Assembly (NCBI RefSeq): GCF_000143415.4
Contig: NW_003314263.1
Location: 2,183,514-2,238,518 of the forward strand
Source of the DNA: Selaginella moellendorffii
Lineage: Eukaryota > Streptophyta > Lycopodiopsida > Selaginellales > Selaginellaceae
Length of the DNA: 55,005 nt
Direction: 5' to 3'
Below are positions 1 through 11,658 of this stretch, one piece after another (within the stretch, counting starts at the first letter, position 1; each line of letters begins with the position of its first letter). The position numbers and the translations under genes were made by a program. The notes under the pieces are model-generated. The model searched no databases. It was given only the letters and a program-made list of their open reading frames with translations, and was not told the DNA's origin.

Positions 1-1
1 T

Positions 2-163
2 GGAGCCTTTGATACAAATAATTATTGGTCAAGTAAAACTTATTGTAGAAAATATAAATGTGTTATGCTATCAATATTTCATGTTAAAACAAATTGTAAT
101 TTAGTAATTTATAAGGATGGAAAACCAAATATACTAACATGGTCAAGTGGTAAAGTTAGTTAA
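2..163 (+). CDS. 3' end of a GNA-type lectin-domain protein gene (5' part outside window)
   Basis: Reading frame 2 is open from the window edge to a TAA at 161-163 and encodes the last 53 residues of a protein. It starts GAFDTNNYWSSKTYCRKY and includes NCNLVIYKDG and TWSSGKVS. It aligns almost residue for residue with the C-terminus of the complete protein at 53297-54154 (GAFDINNYWSSGSYC, DCNLLVSKDG, TWQSGLSCT), so it is a paralogue on the same strand. In this copy the last carbohydrate-site strand keeps a Tyr (NLVIY) where the complete copy has Ser. An AATAAA-like signal lies near 238. Whether the full gene is intact cannot be judged because its start is outside the window. Confidence 0.8.
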   Translation, partial: GAFDTNNYWSSKTYCRKYKCVMLSIFHVKTNCNLVIYKDGKPNILTWSSGKVS

Positions 164-1529
164 CTATAAGTATAAGTATGAAATAATGGAACATTATAAA
201 TGTCAAATTGGTAATGAGTTATATTTGATATTTGAAAATAAAGTTTATTGACTAATTTAAGAATTTCTCATGTGATTTACTTTTTTGAATAAACTATTTA
301 GAAGATAAAATATTATCTTTGATGGTAACTTGATATAAGAATTTAAAAATTATCAAATTAACATCTTAATGATGTGTAATTTATAGTTTTTCTCTTAAAC
401 ACATAGAAAAATATAAAATTATTCATGTTTCATACTTATTGAAATAAATTAAATTACTTCAGTCTAATTAGATGTTGTTTGACTTTTCATAAATCTTAAA
501 TCATTTTCATAATAAATCTATATAGACAAGTTATTCTATTGAATCTATTAATCCTTCCATTATATAAACAAGTTATTTCATGTGATTTTGTAGTCCTACC
601 ATGGATACTTTTGTTTATGGATGCCCTACAAGATGGATATACTTAATATATATGATTTTAATTTTAGAGGTAGAAATATAGTTTTCTCAAAAGTATATTT
701 TATTTTATGTAAAAACTAATCAATGGGAATTGAACCTGTATCATTTGCTCAAATATCATATATAGCACATCCTATTTCTCTCCTTTTAAATCAACTGAAA
801 AAAAGATAATGTTTTAATAAAATAACCTTTAGAGGGTATTTAATCTTTATATATCCCTCAGAGTTTTAAGGATCCATTGTAACAGTATATTTAAATTTCA
901 TTTCATTAATCACATACAATACAATTTGAATATGTAAGGTTAATATAATTTTGAGGCCACTTTTGGAGTTTTATAGAGGTATATAAAACTCCTTAAGTGG
1001 TCAAATATGTGATTAAATGATTAAAGTAGAATGGAAAAATTAATTATCTATAAAGAAGACTTGGAGAAGAGGGGAATTGTCTGATTGTCTGATTTGGTTG
1101 ATCAAAAAAAATTTCTGATTAACATCACACCACATCTAATTCATAATTAAATTTACCAACTCAAATAAAAGAAAATAAAAGATGATAAAAGTTTCAGGAG
1201 AAGAGAGCGTTGAAAGAGATGATATAACAAGTCTCAAATATTATCACCTCTATCAACCCAATCTTGTATATGGTGAGCCCAAAAGAGATTTATTAATTGT
1301 CCACCACTTTAGCACAAGTTGAATATTTTGTTAGTTGAAGAAAAATACCATTAGAAAATGCAATCAATAAAATTTGTGGAAATAGAAGTGTTAGTTTGTA
1401 GTATTATCACTGTAAATCCTTAAAACTTTAAAGGGTTAATAGGGGCTCTCTCATCAAACAATTACCCTTTTTTAGTTGGTTTAAGGGAAAATAGATAAAA
1501 TGCATTACATAAGTGCTTTATATATATAA
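164..1529. other. AT-rich stretch without a recognisable gene
   Basis: No open frame of note is visible on either strand. Bases about 960-1050 (ending attaaagtagaatggaaaaat) resemble the 3' end of a family L LTR as seen at 52270-52335, so an eroded LTR end may be present. The rest is AT-rich and unexplained. Confidence 0.4.
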
Positions 1530-4270
1530 GTCCTATTTCAAACACCCTAAGGTATCATCAATATATTAGCTTCTAATATTAAAGTTATGTTTATTCTCAC
1601 TATCTCATTATTAATTCAAGTCCACCTATATCACGAACCCATCTTTCTAAAACCAAATAATCCATTTCATAAGTGATCATTTTATAACCACTCCTTAAGA
1701 TCATCTTTAGGATGCCCCAAGATATAGAGGAATATTTTCTTCTTTAATCCCCAACATCCTTCAATTAGGACAATGTTCACCAAGATTTATTAAGCTAAGG
1801 TCTAGAAACCTTTCCACTAAATTTTATTAACCTTTAAGACTTTTTCACCACATAGCTATACCCTTGATTAATAAGTAGAATAATTATTATACCTTTCTAC
1901 CATTAGGGATTTCAGAATGGCATTTTGAAATATTGCACCCTTGAGCTTTATGGATACTCAAAACCACCTTAATCTATCCAAGGCATCATTTAATGACATA
2001 TTTAGTATCTCCATACTATTGACTCTATCAAATTATCCTTAATATTTTTCTTTTCATATCTTTCACTAAGAAATATAATCAATATTAGATATCATGCTTA
2101 AATGTAGCTTTTCATAAAAGTTGTTTAATTCTGTGAATATCTTTTCACATCTTTAATATGCCACTAACAAGACACTTAATGTTCTCAAACTTGAATTTTA
2201 TGATTGTTTTAGTCCTTAATTTGGCACAATATACCCTAGTCCAAAACTTAATCTACACCTTTAGGACATTTAACCTTTATACTTACTTCTTATAATGTAT
2301 AGCTTTATGACTACTTTTGAAGTGTTATATCACTTGAATATAGCTTTTTGTATTTATATCTTATCCATAAATATGGTTACTCTAATATTTAATTATCCCC
2401 TTTATTCCATATAGGCTACTTTGCCCTTAGATCTATCTTTTCATAATATAAAAATGCTAATATATCCTTTAAGTATACTTCCAATTTCTTGGGTTGTTTT
2501 AACATTCATGAGAAGTAGCTCAAATTACTATACTGAGAACATGTGTCCTCAACTATAATTTGACCACCCACACACATCAACTCCAATTCTAAAATTCATG
2601 AGAAAAATTCTCAATTATATGAAGATAATTTTATGACTTCTTTATTATTTAAGAATCTCTTTTCTTCAAGTGATTTAAACCATATTTATTTATCATAACT
2701 ACATTATAATTAACTTTACTAAATTATACTCTCACATCAAGTTAGGGTATACTACTCAAGCCATATTAATTTTGCACCTATGCCATAAATTCCATTTCAA
2801 ACACCCAAAGATTTTATTACTTTTACACTAAGCCCATGCCCATTTCACTGTCTCATTATTAGAGAAATCCAAATCCCATTGTAATTTCAGACACCCAAAG
2901 ATACCATTAATGTATTAGCGTTTTACACTAAACCCATACTCATTTCACTATCTCATTAGTAGAGAAGTCCAAATCCATGCCCATTTCATTATCTCATTAG
3001 TAGAAAAGTCCAAATCCGACTATAATTAAGGTAGTGCTCGCTAATAACCATTGAGTTAAACTTTAATATATGAATGTCCTCATTGACTATTAACTAATAA
3101 CCCTCATTTTAATTTCAAACACCCAAAGTCCAAATCCCACTATAATCATGGTAGTGCTCACTAACAACCACTAAGTCAAGCTTTAATATATAAACATCTT
3201 TATTAATTATTAACTAATAACCTCTGCTGAGCCAAGAGGAACCAAAGCAAAGCTGTGTCAGGTTTTGACATCAACCATCCATAGCCATTGCTTGGTAGAT
3301 TTAGTGTGGAAATAGGGGTGTGAAGCTCCAGACTAACGGATTGGTAGATTTAATGCAGACTCCACCATAGAACTATAGTATGAATGAATGATTAGTTGCC
3401 AATCTACCATTGTGTAGACTAATTAATCATCCATCCGTACTGTAATTCCACAATGGATCCTTTCATTTGTGAACATGCCTAATATGTATGATTTTAAATT
3501 AAAATAAAAAATATACTTTACTCAAGGGTATATTATATTTTAAATATATATTCAATAAGAATTAAACCCATATCATTTGCTCCAATATCACATATAACAC
3601 ATTTTATCTTTAGCCAACTAGAAAAGAAACAATTGCTTAATGAGAAAGCCCTTTATGGCTATTTTATCCATATTATTTCCTAAGGTTTCAAAAATTTATA
3701 ATAACAGTATATTTAAATCTCATCCCATGATCCCATGTGCTACAGAAGCTAAAGTTGATTTTTTAATTATTTCACCAAATCACTTTATTTGTCCATCTAC
3801 ATTCACTTTACTATTAGACTCCCTAATGTTTATATCATCATCACCATATGGTTATAACCTTTGTTAATTATATTAATTCCTTCCCTCTTACTATTTAATA
3901 AGGACTTACCAAATTCCCTAAGGTTTGGGAGACAATCACACCCTACCCCTAGATATGTTTCATTCTAAATATATCTAGCCTAGGATATATTTGGCTCCAA
4001 ATATGCTCAATATTTTGGATATTTGGTTTCTTGAGTACCTTGCTTCGAGCCTTTAGGTTCTAAAACTTTGGTATCAATACTTTTATATATCATAACACTT
4101 GCCACATGTTAGTCTTTTTTTTTGTGATTTTTTAATGATAAAGGACTTATCGTCACTTCGTGCTCATTCCTCAAACACTTCAATTTTTTAAGTTAGAGTT
4201 TTTGGTCTAAACATATTATACTCTTTAGACTTTTGCTTCAACCACTACTATGAGGAACACTGTCAATTCC
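1530..4270 (-). mobile_element. Eroded relic of a family L (LARD-like) LTR element
   Basis: Several blocks match the intact copy at 35973-43527 in the same order. Bases 1540-1760 match the LTR start region (about 36160-36360), 2460-2710 match the end of the internal region (about 41210-41450), 2800-3200 contain two or three imperfect copies of the LTR segment near 36170-36240, and 4140-4260 match the LTR end (about 37570-37700). Differences are mostly C to T or G to A, as in old methylated repeats. No LTR termini or target-site duplication could be fixed. A stretch at 3225-3480 has no match here. Limits are approximate. Confidence 0.5.
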
Positions 4271-4439
4271 ACTTTAGGATTTAAGGATTTGTGTTTTACA
4301 CTCTTTTTTTTATTCTTCAATCCAAATTTCTCGCATTTCTTTTACATAAATTTTGAGATATTAGTTATTAGGATTTTGATTTTATCTTTGTAATTGCTAT
4401 TCATCCAACATCAACTTTATTTATTGAGATGAAATCCAT

Positions 4440-4625
4440 ACTTCCCTCCAAATATGCCAGCTTTAAGGATGTTTTTGACAAAAAGAAAGCTAATATTTTA
4501 GCACCACATTAACTTTATAATTGTTCTATCAATTTTATAAAAGGGAAATCACCACCATTTGGTCATATCTACAATCTTTCACTAGTAAAGCTAGAAGCAT
4601 TTGCAGAAGTTAATTGTGGATTACA
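4440..4625 (+). pseudogene. Ty3/gypsy reverse transcriptase relic (N-terminal part)
   Basis: One plus-strand frame reads KYASFKDVFDKKKANIL, a stop, then SPPFGHIYNLSL followed by ELEA-like residues. This is the start of the Ty3/gypsy RT domain, and it matches the minus-strand chromovirus at 46366-46653 (KYHDFGDVFDKKK, SPPWGHIYRLSLSELKALRE). At least one in-frame stop (CGx to TAA type) and strong AT bias show that it is dead. The element ends were not found. Confidence 0.6.
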
Positions 4626-5400
4626 TTGATTGCTCAAAACTTGACAAATTTAGAGATTCATTATGGGGCTTATCAGCATTTGAAGTTTTTGGTTTCTAGG
4701 AGATTTTGAATGGTTTCCAAGACTCTCAAGTGTGACATTGAATGATATGACATCCTTGTTGAGGGCAACAGTTTGAAATCGCCAGTGGTAATCTAGTCTT
4801 CCTCTCTCACAAAGTCGCTGGCAATATGCATTTGAGACTGACAAGTTGCTGGCAACGCCATGCCATGAATTGCAGCTCAAATGCAATGGCTTGCAAGAGC
4901 TGGAAAATTATGGAGATTGTATTGTTATGGAAGGCTCTAGTCTTGTGACACTATCCAAACTCTTTATTGGGCAAAAGTGGCAGTACAAGAATGTCAAGAA
5001 ACTATTGTTTTTAGCTTGTCTAAGGATATCAATTAGGAATTATGATTTTGTTTAACTTGCAATAGTTAACTACCAAATGAAGAGACTTACTGAAAGACTT
5101 GGAATGTAGAATAAAACTTTTAGAAAAATTCTCCTTAAAATATCCATATCCATGTGTTTACTACCATTTACTATCGTTTTTAGTTCATCACAAGCACATA
5201 AGTGGGAGTAGGGCAGGCCATTGAAGCTCAAGTTGGCAACAACAGCCTCAAGCTTGCTTAGAATAAGCAATCTCCCCAGAAAACCTAGGGCTTCGGATAG
5301 ATGTGAATGCAGAACTCATGCCCATTCGTCGAATGGAGGATCTTAAGAGCATTTCGAGTGACAGCGAGTGAGGAGAGTACTTTATAGCATGGCTTTTTAC
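4626..5400. other. Intergenic stretch with short open frames only
   Basis: Short frames on both strands (66-78 codons at 4650-4886 minus, 4846-5055 plus and 5070-5270 minus) overlap one another and show no family motif. GC content rises towards the gene at 5648-6414. Nothing could be assigned. Confidence 0.4.
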
Positions 5401-5647
5401 AAGAGAGAGAGAGATGTCTACTTACTCACAAAAGAGTGATGGACACGTCCTGTTGGTTGATCAACATGGAAAAGAAAAGCGTTTTTTTTTCTCTTGTTTC
5501 TGTTTTCGGCCCGTGTCTGTCCCCAAGACTTGTGCAGTGCGCTGTTGTAGCCTCGAAGAAAAAGGAGCAATTGATTGGAGTCCTCCCGAGAGAACTCTGG
5601 AGAAGTAACTCGTTTCACTGGCGATGGCGTACGGTTCTAGTGCTGGA

Positions 5648-6414
5648 TCACGTCCTCGCTAAGCGAGGGCTCGGACTTCTCGCGTACTCGAGCTCCCCCT
5701 CTTCCAGATCCATCGGCCGAGCAGCCGGGGTCTGTGAGAGTAGCGGAGCGTCACAAGGCCGCGATGAAGTTGTCTGTGCTCGCCTTTTCATTTCCTCCTC
5801 GTTTGTAAGGATCTGCAGTTAAGTTGAAGAAGAAACTTTGTAAAAAGACTTAGAACACTTGCCTGTTTTAAGAGCTGAACAAGACGGTGTTTCTCTGAAG
5901 TTAGTGTCTTAAGTTTCTCCTCGAGTTCTTCTTTGCGCTTGGCTCGCTCCTGGAGCACGGGATCGACAGCGGACGTGGATCCCTTCTCTACGTTCTGGAC
6001 AAACAAGAAAAAATTTCATACGAGAGAGCAAAGATCCAAAGTAAAACAAGAACTTACATGACTAGTATCCTCCTTTGGTTGGACCTCTGGAGGAGCCTGC
6101 TGTTGTGGATCCAAATCCGAGCTATCCTGTTCTCCAAATGCTTCCTTATCGTCGGCGACGCAAATTTGCTTGGCTGGAGCTTCCTCCTCGTCTGTGGCGT
6201 CGACCCTCTTCCTCTTCCTGGAGCTCTCATCGCTGCATTCCTCATGCGCACTGCTAGCCACCGCCACGGCCGCTGCTGTGGCTGCCAGCGCCTTGTCTCG
6301 GAGCTCCAGCGCCTTCTTGAAAGCCGGCAAGCTGATGGAGGGCTTGGGAAGCACCCATCGGCGCGGGAGCCCCAGAATCTTGTGAACCCCCGATTTGTAG
6401 AGACAGAGCTTCAT
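5648..6414 (-). CDS. Unrecognised 217-residue plant protein with NLS-like and coiled-coil segments, three exons
   Basis: Exons on the minus strand: 6414-6058, 5994-5863 and 5812-5648, all in phase 0. Intron 1 has a normal CAT|GTAAGT donor and CCAG acceptor. Intron 2 has a CAG|GCAAGT donor, i.e. a GC-AG intron, and reading through it would soon hit a stop. Residues 12-40 form a basic, proline-containing segment (LGLPRRWVLPKPSISLPAF). Residues 66-71 (RKRKRV) resemble a nuclear localisation signal inside a Ser/Asp/Glu-rich stretch, and residues 75-118 are acidic and Gln/Pro-rich. Exons 2-3 contain a charged heptad-like helix (EELEEKLKTL to LLKQIL, then NEEEMKRRAQ). The C-terminus is acidic, then SPSPR. 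The family is not recognised; a nuclear role is inference. A truncated inverted copy lies at 10366-10990, and its conservation of exon 3 supports the model. Confidence 0.7.
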
Positions 6415-7004
6415 CGTGCCCTAGAACGCACAACATATTTAGGGCAGTGATTAATTTATAGTATCCGCAAATGTTGTCTTGAAAGAAAGACAAAACCTTG
6501 AGGAACATTTCAAGTCGTTGACAGACTCCAGGAATTGACCGCAGAGCTAAATTCCATGACAGATCAATTCCAGCTGGATTGCCAATATATAATTACCACT
6601 TTAAAATCCTTAGCCACTTACGGACTGAAACTAGGCTCTAAAACTGGTTCGGTTGATTACCAAGACAACAACCAACATACTCTACTTCCACCACAAAGTC
6701 ATAACCAAGCCAAGGCAGTGTGGGGAAGTAGTAGAGGTTAGCTGGCAAAAGTTTTAAGGACAATTGTACCAACTTGTGATCTACAGTTATACTTTTCAGC
6801 CCTTTGCTGAGTTACAATTGATTTTATATAGTTTTTCGAATTTAATTAGAAATAAAGCTAGTTTTATAAATTCAAACATATATTGCAAGGTTTTTAAAAT
6901 TTTCTGAAAATTCCTCTTCTGATGCTTCTTTATCCATTTTTCTTCTTCGACAATGTTTCATCCTTTTTTTTTTTTCTTTCTCCTCTCTGCCTTAACATTT
7001 CAAA
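6415..7004. other. Region upstream of the minus-strand gene
   Basis: It should contain the promoter and 5' UTR of the gene starting at 6414. Bases about 6690-6740 (ccaccacaaagtca then ccaaggcag) recur at about 9610-9650, so a repeat is already present here. A pyrimidine-rich tract lies at 6961-7020. No other gene is supported. Confidence 0.35.
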
Positions 7005-9148
7005 TTTTTTCTTTTTCAAAGGGGTAAGGGGGTTTGGAGTCTTGCATTAATGATAAAGAAATTAAACTTTTGATAAAACTGGAAAAATAGGTTGATAAGA
7101 ATAATTAATAGTACAATAATAAACAACTTAGTAAAGGTGATGATGAAAATAAAATCCAAAGTAATGGCATAGACTAGGTGTTAGAAAACATAAATATAAC
7201 TAACGAGAATAAAGGCTATAGCTGATGAATAATGAAGAGAGATATATTAAAGAGTGCTAAAAATTATTATAAATAAACTTAGTAGAAGGAAAGATATCAT
7301 GAATATCTTGTTAATGGGAAATAACATATTAAATATATTGCTTAAGAGTTTGAATAGTACATTTTAATTGCCTAGCAATCTGAGGATGGTGAGAAGTTTG
7401 ACAATTTTTTTAGTGCAAAAGAAGGAAGTAAACTAGTGTTAAAAAGTGGAAATAAATTAAAATCCTTAATTATTGATAATATTATTTTGAAGGTGAAAAT
7501 TCACTTATAAATAACCTCAAGTAGCCACTCTTCATCAATATTCTTGTGAAATAGTAAGAAATGTGTCATTTTAAAAAATTAGTTAGCCACAATAAAAACA
7601 CTATTAAATCCTTGAAACTGTTGAAGGTCAAAAAAAAATTCATAAAAAGCCTTGGAACAAAAGAAAGGGGTTGGAAATGAACAAATAAAACATATTAAGG
7701 CATTTTGATCTATTGATACATAACAAACAAAGTTGACACATAACAGACTACCAAAATTATCATTAAACTAATTTTAATATCTTATGGACACTAGGGTGTT
7801 ATGGCATACAAAATTATATTTCATCATCAAATACATACAATTGAGCATATTGATGAAAAATCTTATTCCAAAATTGAAGAAATGATAATTATTGTATTGG
7901 GCTAGAAAAACACTAAAAGCAATTAATTATTAAGTTTTCTGAACAAATGGATTAGTAAATAAGCTGCTTCAATTTATAACTTGAAAAAGTGATAAAGAGG
8001 AGCAAAGAATAAAAAACTTGCTACACTTAAATATAACCTTACTTAGTGCAAGGCCAAATGAAGTATGCTTATGAAATTTTTTCTTTTTCAAAGGGGTAAG
8101 GGGGTTTGGAGTCTTGCATTAATGATAAAGAAATTAAACTTTTGATAAAACTGGAAAAATAGGTTGATAAGAATAATTAATAGTACAATAATAAACAACT
8201 TAGTAAAGGTGATGATGAAAATAAAATCCAAAGTAATGGCATAGACTAGGTGTTAGAAAACATAAATATAACTAACGAGAATAAAGGCTATAGCTGATGA
8301 ATAATGAAGAGAGATATATTAAAGAGTGCTAAAAATTATTATAAATAAACTTAGTAGAAGGAAAGATATCATGAATATCTTGTTAATGGGAAATAACATA
8401 TTAAATATATTGCTTAAGAGTTTGAATAGTACATTTTAATTGCCTAGCAATCTGAGGATGGTGAGAAGTTTGACAATTTTTTTAGTGCAAAAGAAGGAAG
8501 TAAACTAGTGTTAAAAAGTGGAAATAAATTAAAATCCTTAATTATTGATAATATTATTTTGAAGGTGAAAATTCACTTATAAATAACCTCAAGTAGCCAC
8601 TCTTCATCAATATTCTTGTGAAATAGTAAGAAATGTGTCATTTTAAAAAATTAGTTAGCCACAATAAAAACACTATTAAATCCTTGAAACTGTTGAAGGT
8701 CAAAAAAAAATTCATAAAAAGCCTTGGAACAAAAGAAAGGGGTTGGAAATGAACAAATAAAACATATTAAGGCATTTTGATCTATTGATACATAACAAAC
8801 AAAGTTGACACATAACAGACTACCAAAATTATTATTAAACTAATTTTAATATCTTATGGACATTAGGGTGTTATGGCATACAAAATTATATTTCATCATC
8901 AAATACATACAATTGAGCATATTGATGAAAAATCTTATTCCAAAATTGAAGAAATGATAATTATTGTATTGGGCTAGAAAAACACTAAAAGCAATTAATT
9001 ATTAAGTTTTCTGAACAAATGGATTAGTAAATAAGCTGCTTCAATTTATAACTTGAAAAAGTGATAAAGAGGAGCAAAGAATAAAAAACTTGCTACACTT
9101 AAATATAACCTTACTCAGTGCAAGGCCAAATGAAGTATGCTTATGAAA
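7005..9148. repeat. Direct tandem duplication, period 1072 bases, of AT-rich retroelement sequence
   Basis: Copy 1 covers about 7005-8076 and copy 2 about 8077-9148. The segment beginning ctttttcaaaggggtaagg starts at 7011 and again at 8083, and anchors throughout keep the 1072-base offset. Only a few substitutions were seen (for example tatcattaaac versus tattattaaac, and cactaggg versus cattaggg), so the duplication is much younger than the sequence it copies. The minus strand at 7560-7700 faintly resembles the integrase region of Ty3/gypsy elements, which suggests a heavily decayed pol fragment as the source. Confidence 0.85.
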
Positions 9149-10050
9149 GTCATGCAAATGTGTTTCTGCTTGTGCAAAAGACACACTTGAGGAGTGTTGC
9201 CATTCATTGTGATAAAAAAAATGTGAACTTCCCTTGCTATTCAGTGGCAATTAAAGCTTGGGACCTCGATAAAAAATTCATATAGCTCGCCTTCTATGCC
9301 TAAGCACTCCAAGTGTGGATTGTAAAGTGGTGGAGAAGGAAAAGTATTTATTCTCACCATGTAAGGTCAAAGAACTATAGCAATAGATTCTTTTAACTCC
9401 TCAAATGCGGCTAATGTACTGGTACTAACACGCATTTGGTGGAAAGTAGGGAGGGATGGAGGCAAGCTGAGAATTCATTCAATTATACAATGTTTACATA
9501 GTCTGGCAGTGAAGCATGAGTCTGATGGATTCAAGTATACAATACATGCATGTTTTTACTTAGTTTTTATTTTGGATGGCCACTTATTGATATATAGTTG
9601 TAGCCCTCAACTTCCACCACAAAGTCACAGCCAAGGCAGTAGTGGTGAGGAAAATTTATGGCTTACATGATGTAGGTAATGTCCTTGAGTTTGAGCGGTC
9701 ACTTGCATCCAATTTCAAATAAGGGTCTATAAGTGGTCAAAGATTTTTCAAGTGGTATGAAATTGATGTGTCGTGGAATTTGGCTCTCCTCTCAGCCCTT
9801 GAAGCATACATGTCCATGCCCAGGACAGTTGATGTAGGTTGTGCATCTCAATCCATGTCTGGCATTCATGCCACCATCCTTTGCATGAATGTGTGCATGG
9901 ATAGGATCTTAACATTGGTATTGGAGCCCAGTTTGATTCTTGTTTCCCAATGCCTCTAAATGGGCACTAACAAACATGAAAAACATGTATCATTATTTAT
10001 CTGTGTTCTCGAGCTGCTTGGAGTCGTCAACGGCTTCAAATGTTCCTCTT
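9149..10050. other. Probable decayed repeat, no gene supported
   Basis: Several short frames are present on both strands without a recognisable motif. The segment near 9610-9650 is shared with 6690-6740. Base composition moves from AT-rich to mixed towards 10000, where a small GC-richer island starts. Confidence 0.35.
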
Positions 10051-10054
10051 TCTT

Positions 10055-10336
10055 TCACGCTTTTCTTTGTTCTCTGCTCGGCCTTTCTGTCAGGACGAGA
10101 AGCCACACAAATGGCACATCGATAAAAAAAAATCCGTAAAAGATGGCCAACCTTTCCTCTGCCGCGTTTCTCATTTCTTCGCAGGAGTGGCGGTTTGGAC
10201 TACGCGACGATGAGAGATCGCTGTGCCACCTCATCGACGAAACCACGGTCACTTGTTTCAACTCAGTCGAGAGGACTGCTATGATCTGTTTAACTAAGGC
10301 TTCCGGCTCTAAACCGAATGAAAAGCGGTTTTCCAC
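10055..10336 (-). CDS. Possible small hypothetical protein or exon (93 codons)
   Basis: A minus-strand frame starts MENRFSFGLEPEALVKQII, continues with a mixed helix-like stretch (AVLSTELKQVTVVSS, EEMRNAAEERLAIFYG) and ends in a hydrophobic tail. It lies in a short GC-richer stretch and runs divergently from the pseudogene starting about 30 bases away. No family is recognised, the tail (FFFIDVPFVW) looks like read-through of an A-rich tract, and the opposite strand is also open. It may be the first exon of a lost gene or chance. Confidence 0.25.
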   Translation of the reverse strand: MENRFSFGLEPEALVKQIIAVLSTELKQVTVVSSMRWHSDLSSSRSPNRHSCEEMRNAAEERLAIFYGFFFIDVPFVWLLVLTERPSREQRKA

Positions 10337-10365
10337 AAACTCATATGATTCTATACTACCCTAGT

Positions 10366-10990
10366 GTGAATCTAGGGTTCTCGCGTCGATGGGTGTTTCT
10401 TAAGCCCGCTCAGGGACGGGGCGGCTAGCAGTGGGAATGTCCCGCTCAGGGACGGGAGCTTGGATTTGGATCCACAACAGGTCCAAGTCATGTAAGTCTT
10501 CTATCTTGTTTAAGTTTTGTAGAGAATGAACCCACGAAGTAGTTTACAAACAAAGACAATTTCTTTCTTCTTCAACTCTCCTTACAAACGAGGAGGAAAT
10601 GAAAAGGCGAGCACAGACAACTTCATCGAAGCCCTGTGACGCTCCGCTACTCTCACAGACCCCGTCGATGGATCTGAAAGAGGGGGAACTCCGAGCCCTC
10701 GCTGGAGGGCGTGAGGACGTTTTCCAAAAGTTCTTCCCAGCACTAGAATCCCGCCATCGCGAGGTACTCCAAAAATCTCTCTAGAGTTTTACTTCTTTCT
10801 CTGGGGAGCTTTCGTTCCGGGACTCCAATCAAGTAACTTGGTCTCCTTTTTCTTTGAAGCTCCAACAGCTGAAGCTCCAACAGCGCTTGGCTTCTGATGA
10901 CTGCACTGCACGAGTCTTGCTTTGCGGACAGATACGGGCCGAAAAAAGAAAACCAAAAAAAAAAAGAACGTTATTTTTTCCAATTTTTTT
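10366..10990 (+). pseudogene. Truncated inverted copy of the gene at 5648-6414
   Basis: Pieces of the parent occur in order on the opposite strand. There is an exon-1 fragment (10378-10412, tctcgcgtcgatgggtgttt against the parent SRRW/PRRWVL region), a deletion, the end of exon 1 with its donor (about 10461-10500, ggatttggatccacaaca then catgtaag), no exon 2, the end of intron 2 with its AG acceptor lost (tgcagatcctt has become ctctccttac), and then exon 3 with 3' UTR (10580-10985). Exon 3 still reads TNEEEMKRRAQTTSS and PCDAPLLSQTP, but the stop region is shifted. Loss of the coiled-coil exon and of the acceptor make it non-functional. A 16-base direct repeat (cccgctcagggacggg) at 10405-10420 and 10441-10456 marks the rearranged point. 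Confidence 0.8.
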
Positions 10991-11045
10991 GCGTTTTTTC
11001 TACGGTTTTTCAGTTCTAACTTGTTTTCTTGTAGGCATACTACAG

Positions 11046-11101
11046 TCTAGTCTATGATAGAATGTAGTTTGTAGACATACTACATTCTATCATAGGCTAG
11101 A
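11046..11101. repeat. Perfect short inverted repeat (hairpin)
   Basis: The arms 11046-11068 and 11079-11101 are 23 bases long, complementary except for one G.T pair, with a 10-base loop (ttgtagacat). The core arms are ctatgatagaatgtagt and actacattctatcatag. No terminal repeats or target duplications of a MITE could be fixed around it. It lies between the pseudogene and the WEB-family gene. Confidence 0.75.
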
Positions 11102-11596
11102 ATATCGAGATGGATAGGATGGACATTGTTAGAGCATATCCAAAGGAATATAAATGAGATTCGCCCCTCCAGGTCTCATTCGTGCTGGCTGTAGTCTATA
11201 GCTATTACAGTCTCGTTGCAAATAGAACAGCCTGTGCTGCGCTGTTGGAACGTCAGGGGTTCAAATCCAGGACTGGGCCACACGATTATTAAAAATAAGC
11301 AACCCCCGCTAATCTAAATCCACCATTGTCTCTGGGCGACAGAGAAATAATAGCGCTTTGTTCTTCCATGTAGCGTTTTCCACACTCTCTCTCGGCCCAT
11401 TCCATATCTCTCTTCCTCTCGCGCTAGGTCGAAAATTTCTCCTTTTTTTATTGTTAGCCTTTGCCGAATCGAGGGACCCTTTTTTTCGACTTGGGCTTTT
11501 AAGGATTAAGCGCTGGCTATGGTTGCCAAGGGTCTCAGGGATTTAGCGAATAGCTTCAGTGCTTACCACAGGCGAATGTAAAAAACCCATTAACTG
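11102..11596. promoter_or_regulatory. Upstream region and probable 5' UTR of the WEB-family gene
   Basis: No gene is recognised here. A B-box-like ggttcaaatcc at 11260-11270 is present, but the flanks do not form a tRNA. The stretch 11340-11596 is mixed-composition and pyrimidine-rich and probably contains the transcription start, though no clear TATA box is visible. Confidence 0.3.
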
Positions 11597-11656
11597 GTAA
11601 GACTCTACTCTCTCTCTCTCTCTCTCTCTCGCCGGTTTTAATTCTCGTGTATCCAG
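11597..11656 (+). other. Candidate 60-base 5' UTR intron of the WEB-family gene
   Basis: The sequence ctg|gtaagact at 11597 and the acceptor atccag ending at 11656 enclose a (TC)n-rich stretch (about 11608-11631). The acceptor is two bases before the start codon at 11659. The length fits the short introns of neighbouring genes. No transcript evidence is available. Confidence 0.45.
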
Positions 11657-11658
11657 CT

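Noticed and set aside
5436-5822. 128-codon plus-strand frame
   Set aside because: Antisense to exon 3 and 3' UTR of the minus-strand gene, whose splicing and duplicated copy support the minus strand.
11220-11285. Possible tRNA gene or SINE head (B-box-like ggttcaaatcc)
   Set aside because: The bases flanking the putative T-loop do not pair, and no acceptor stem or A box at the right distance could be found.
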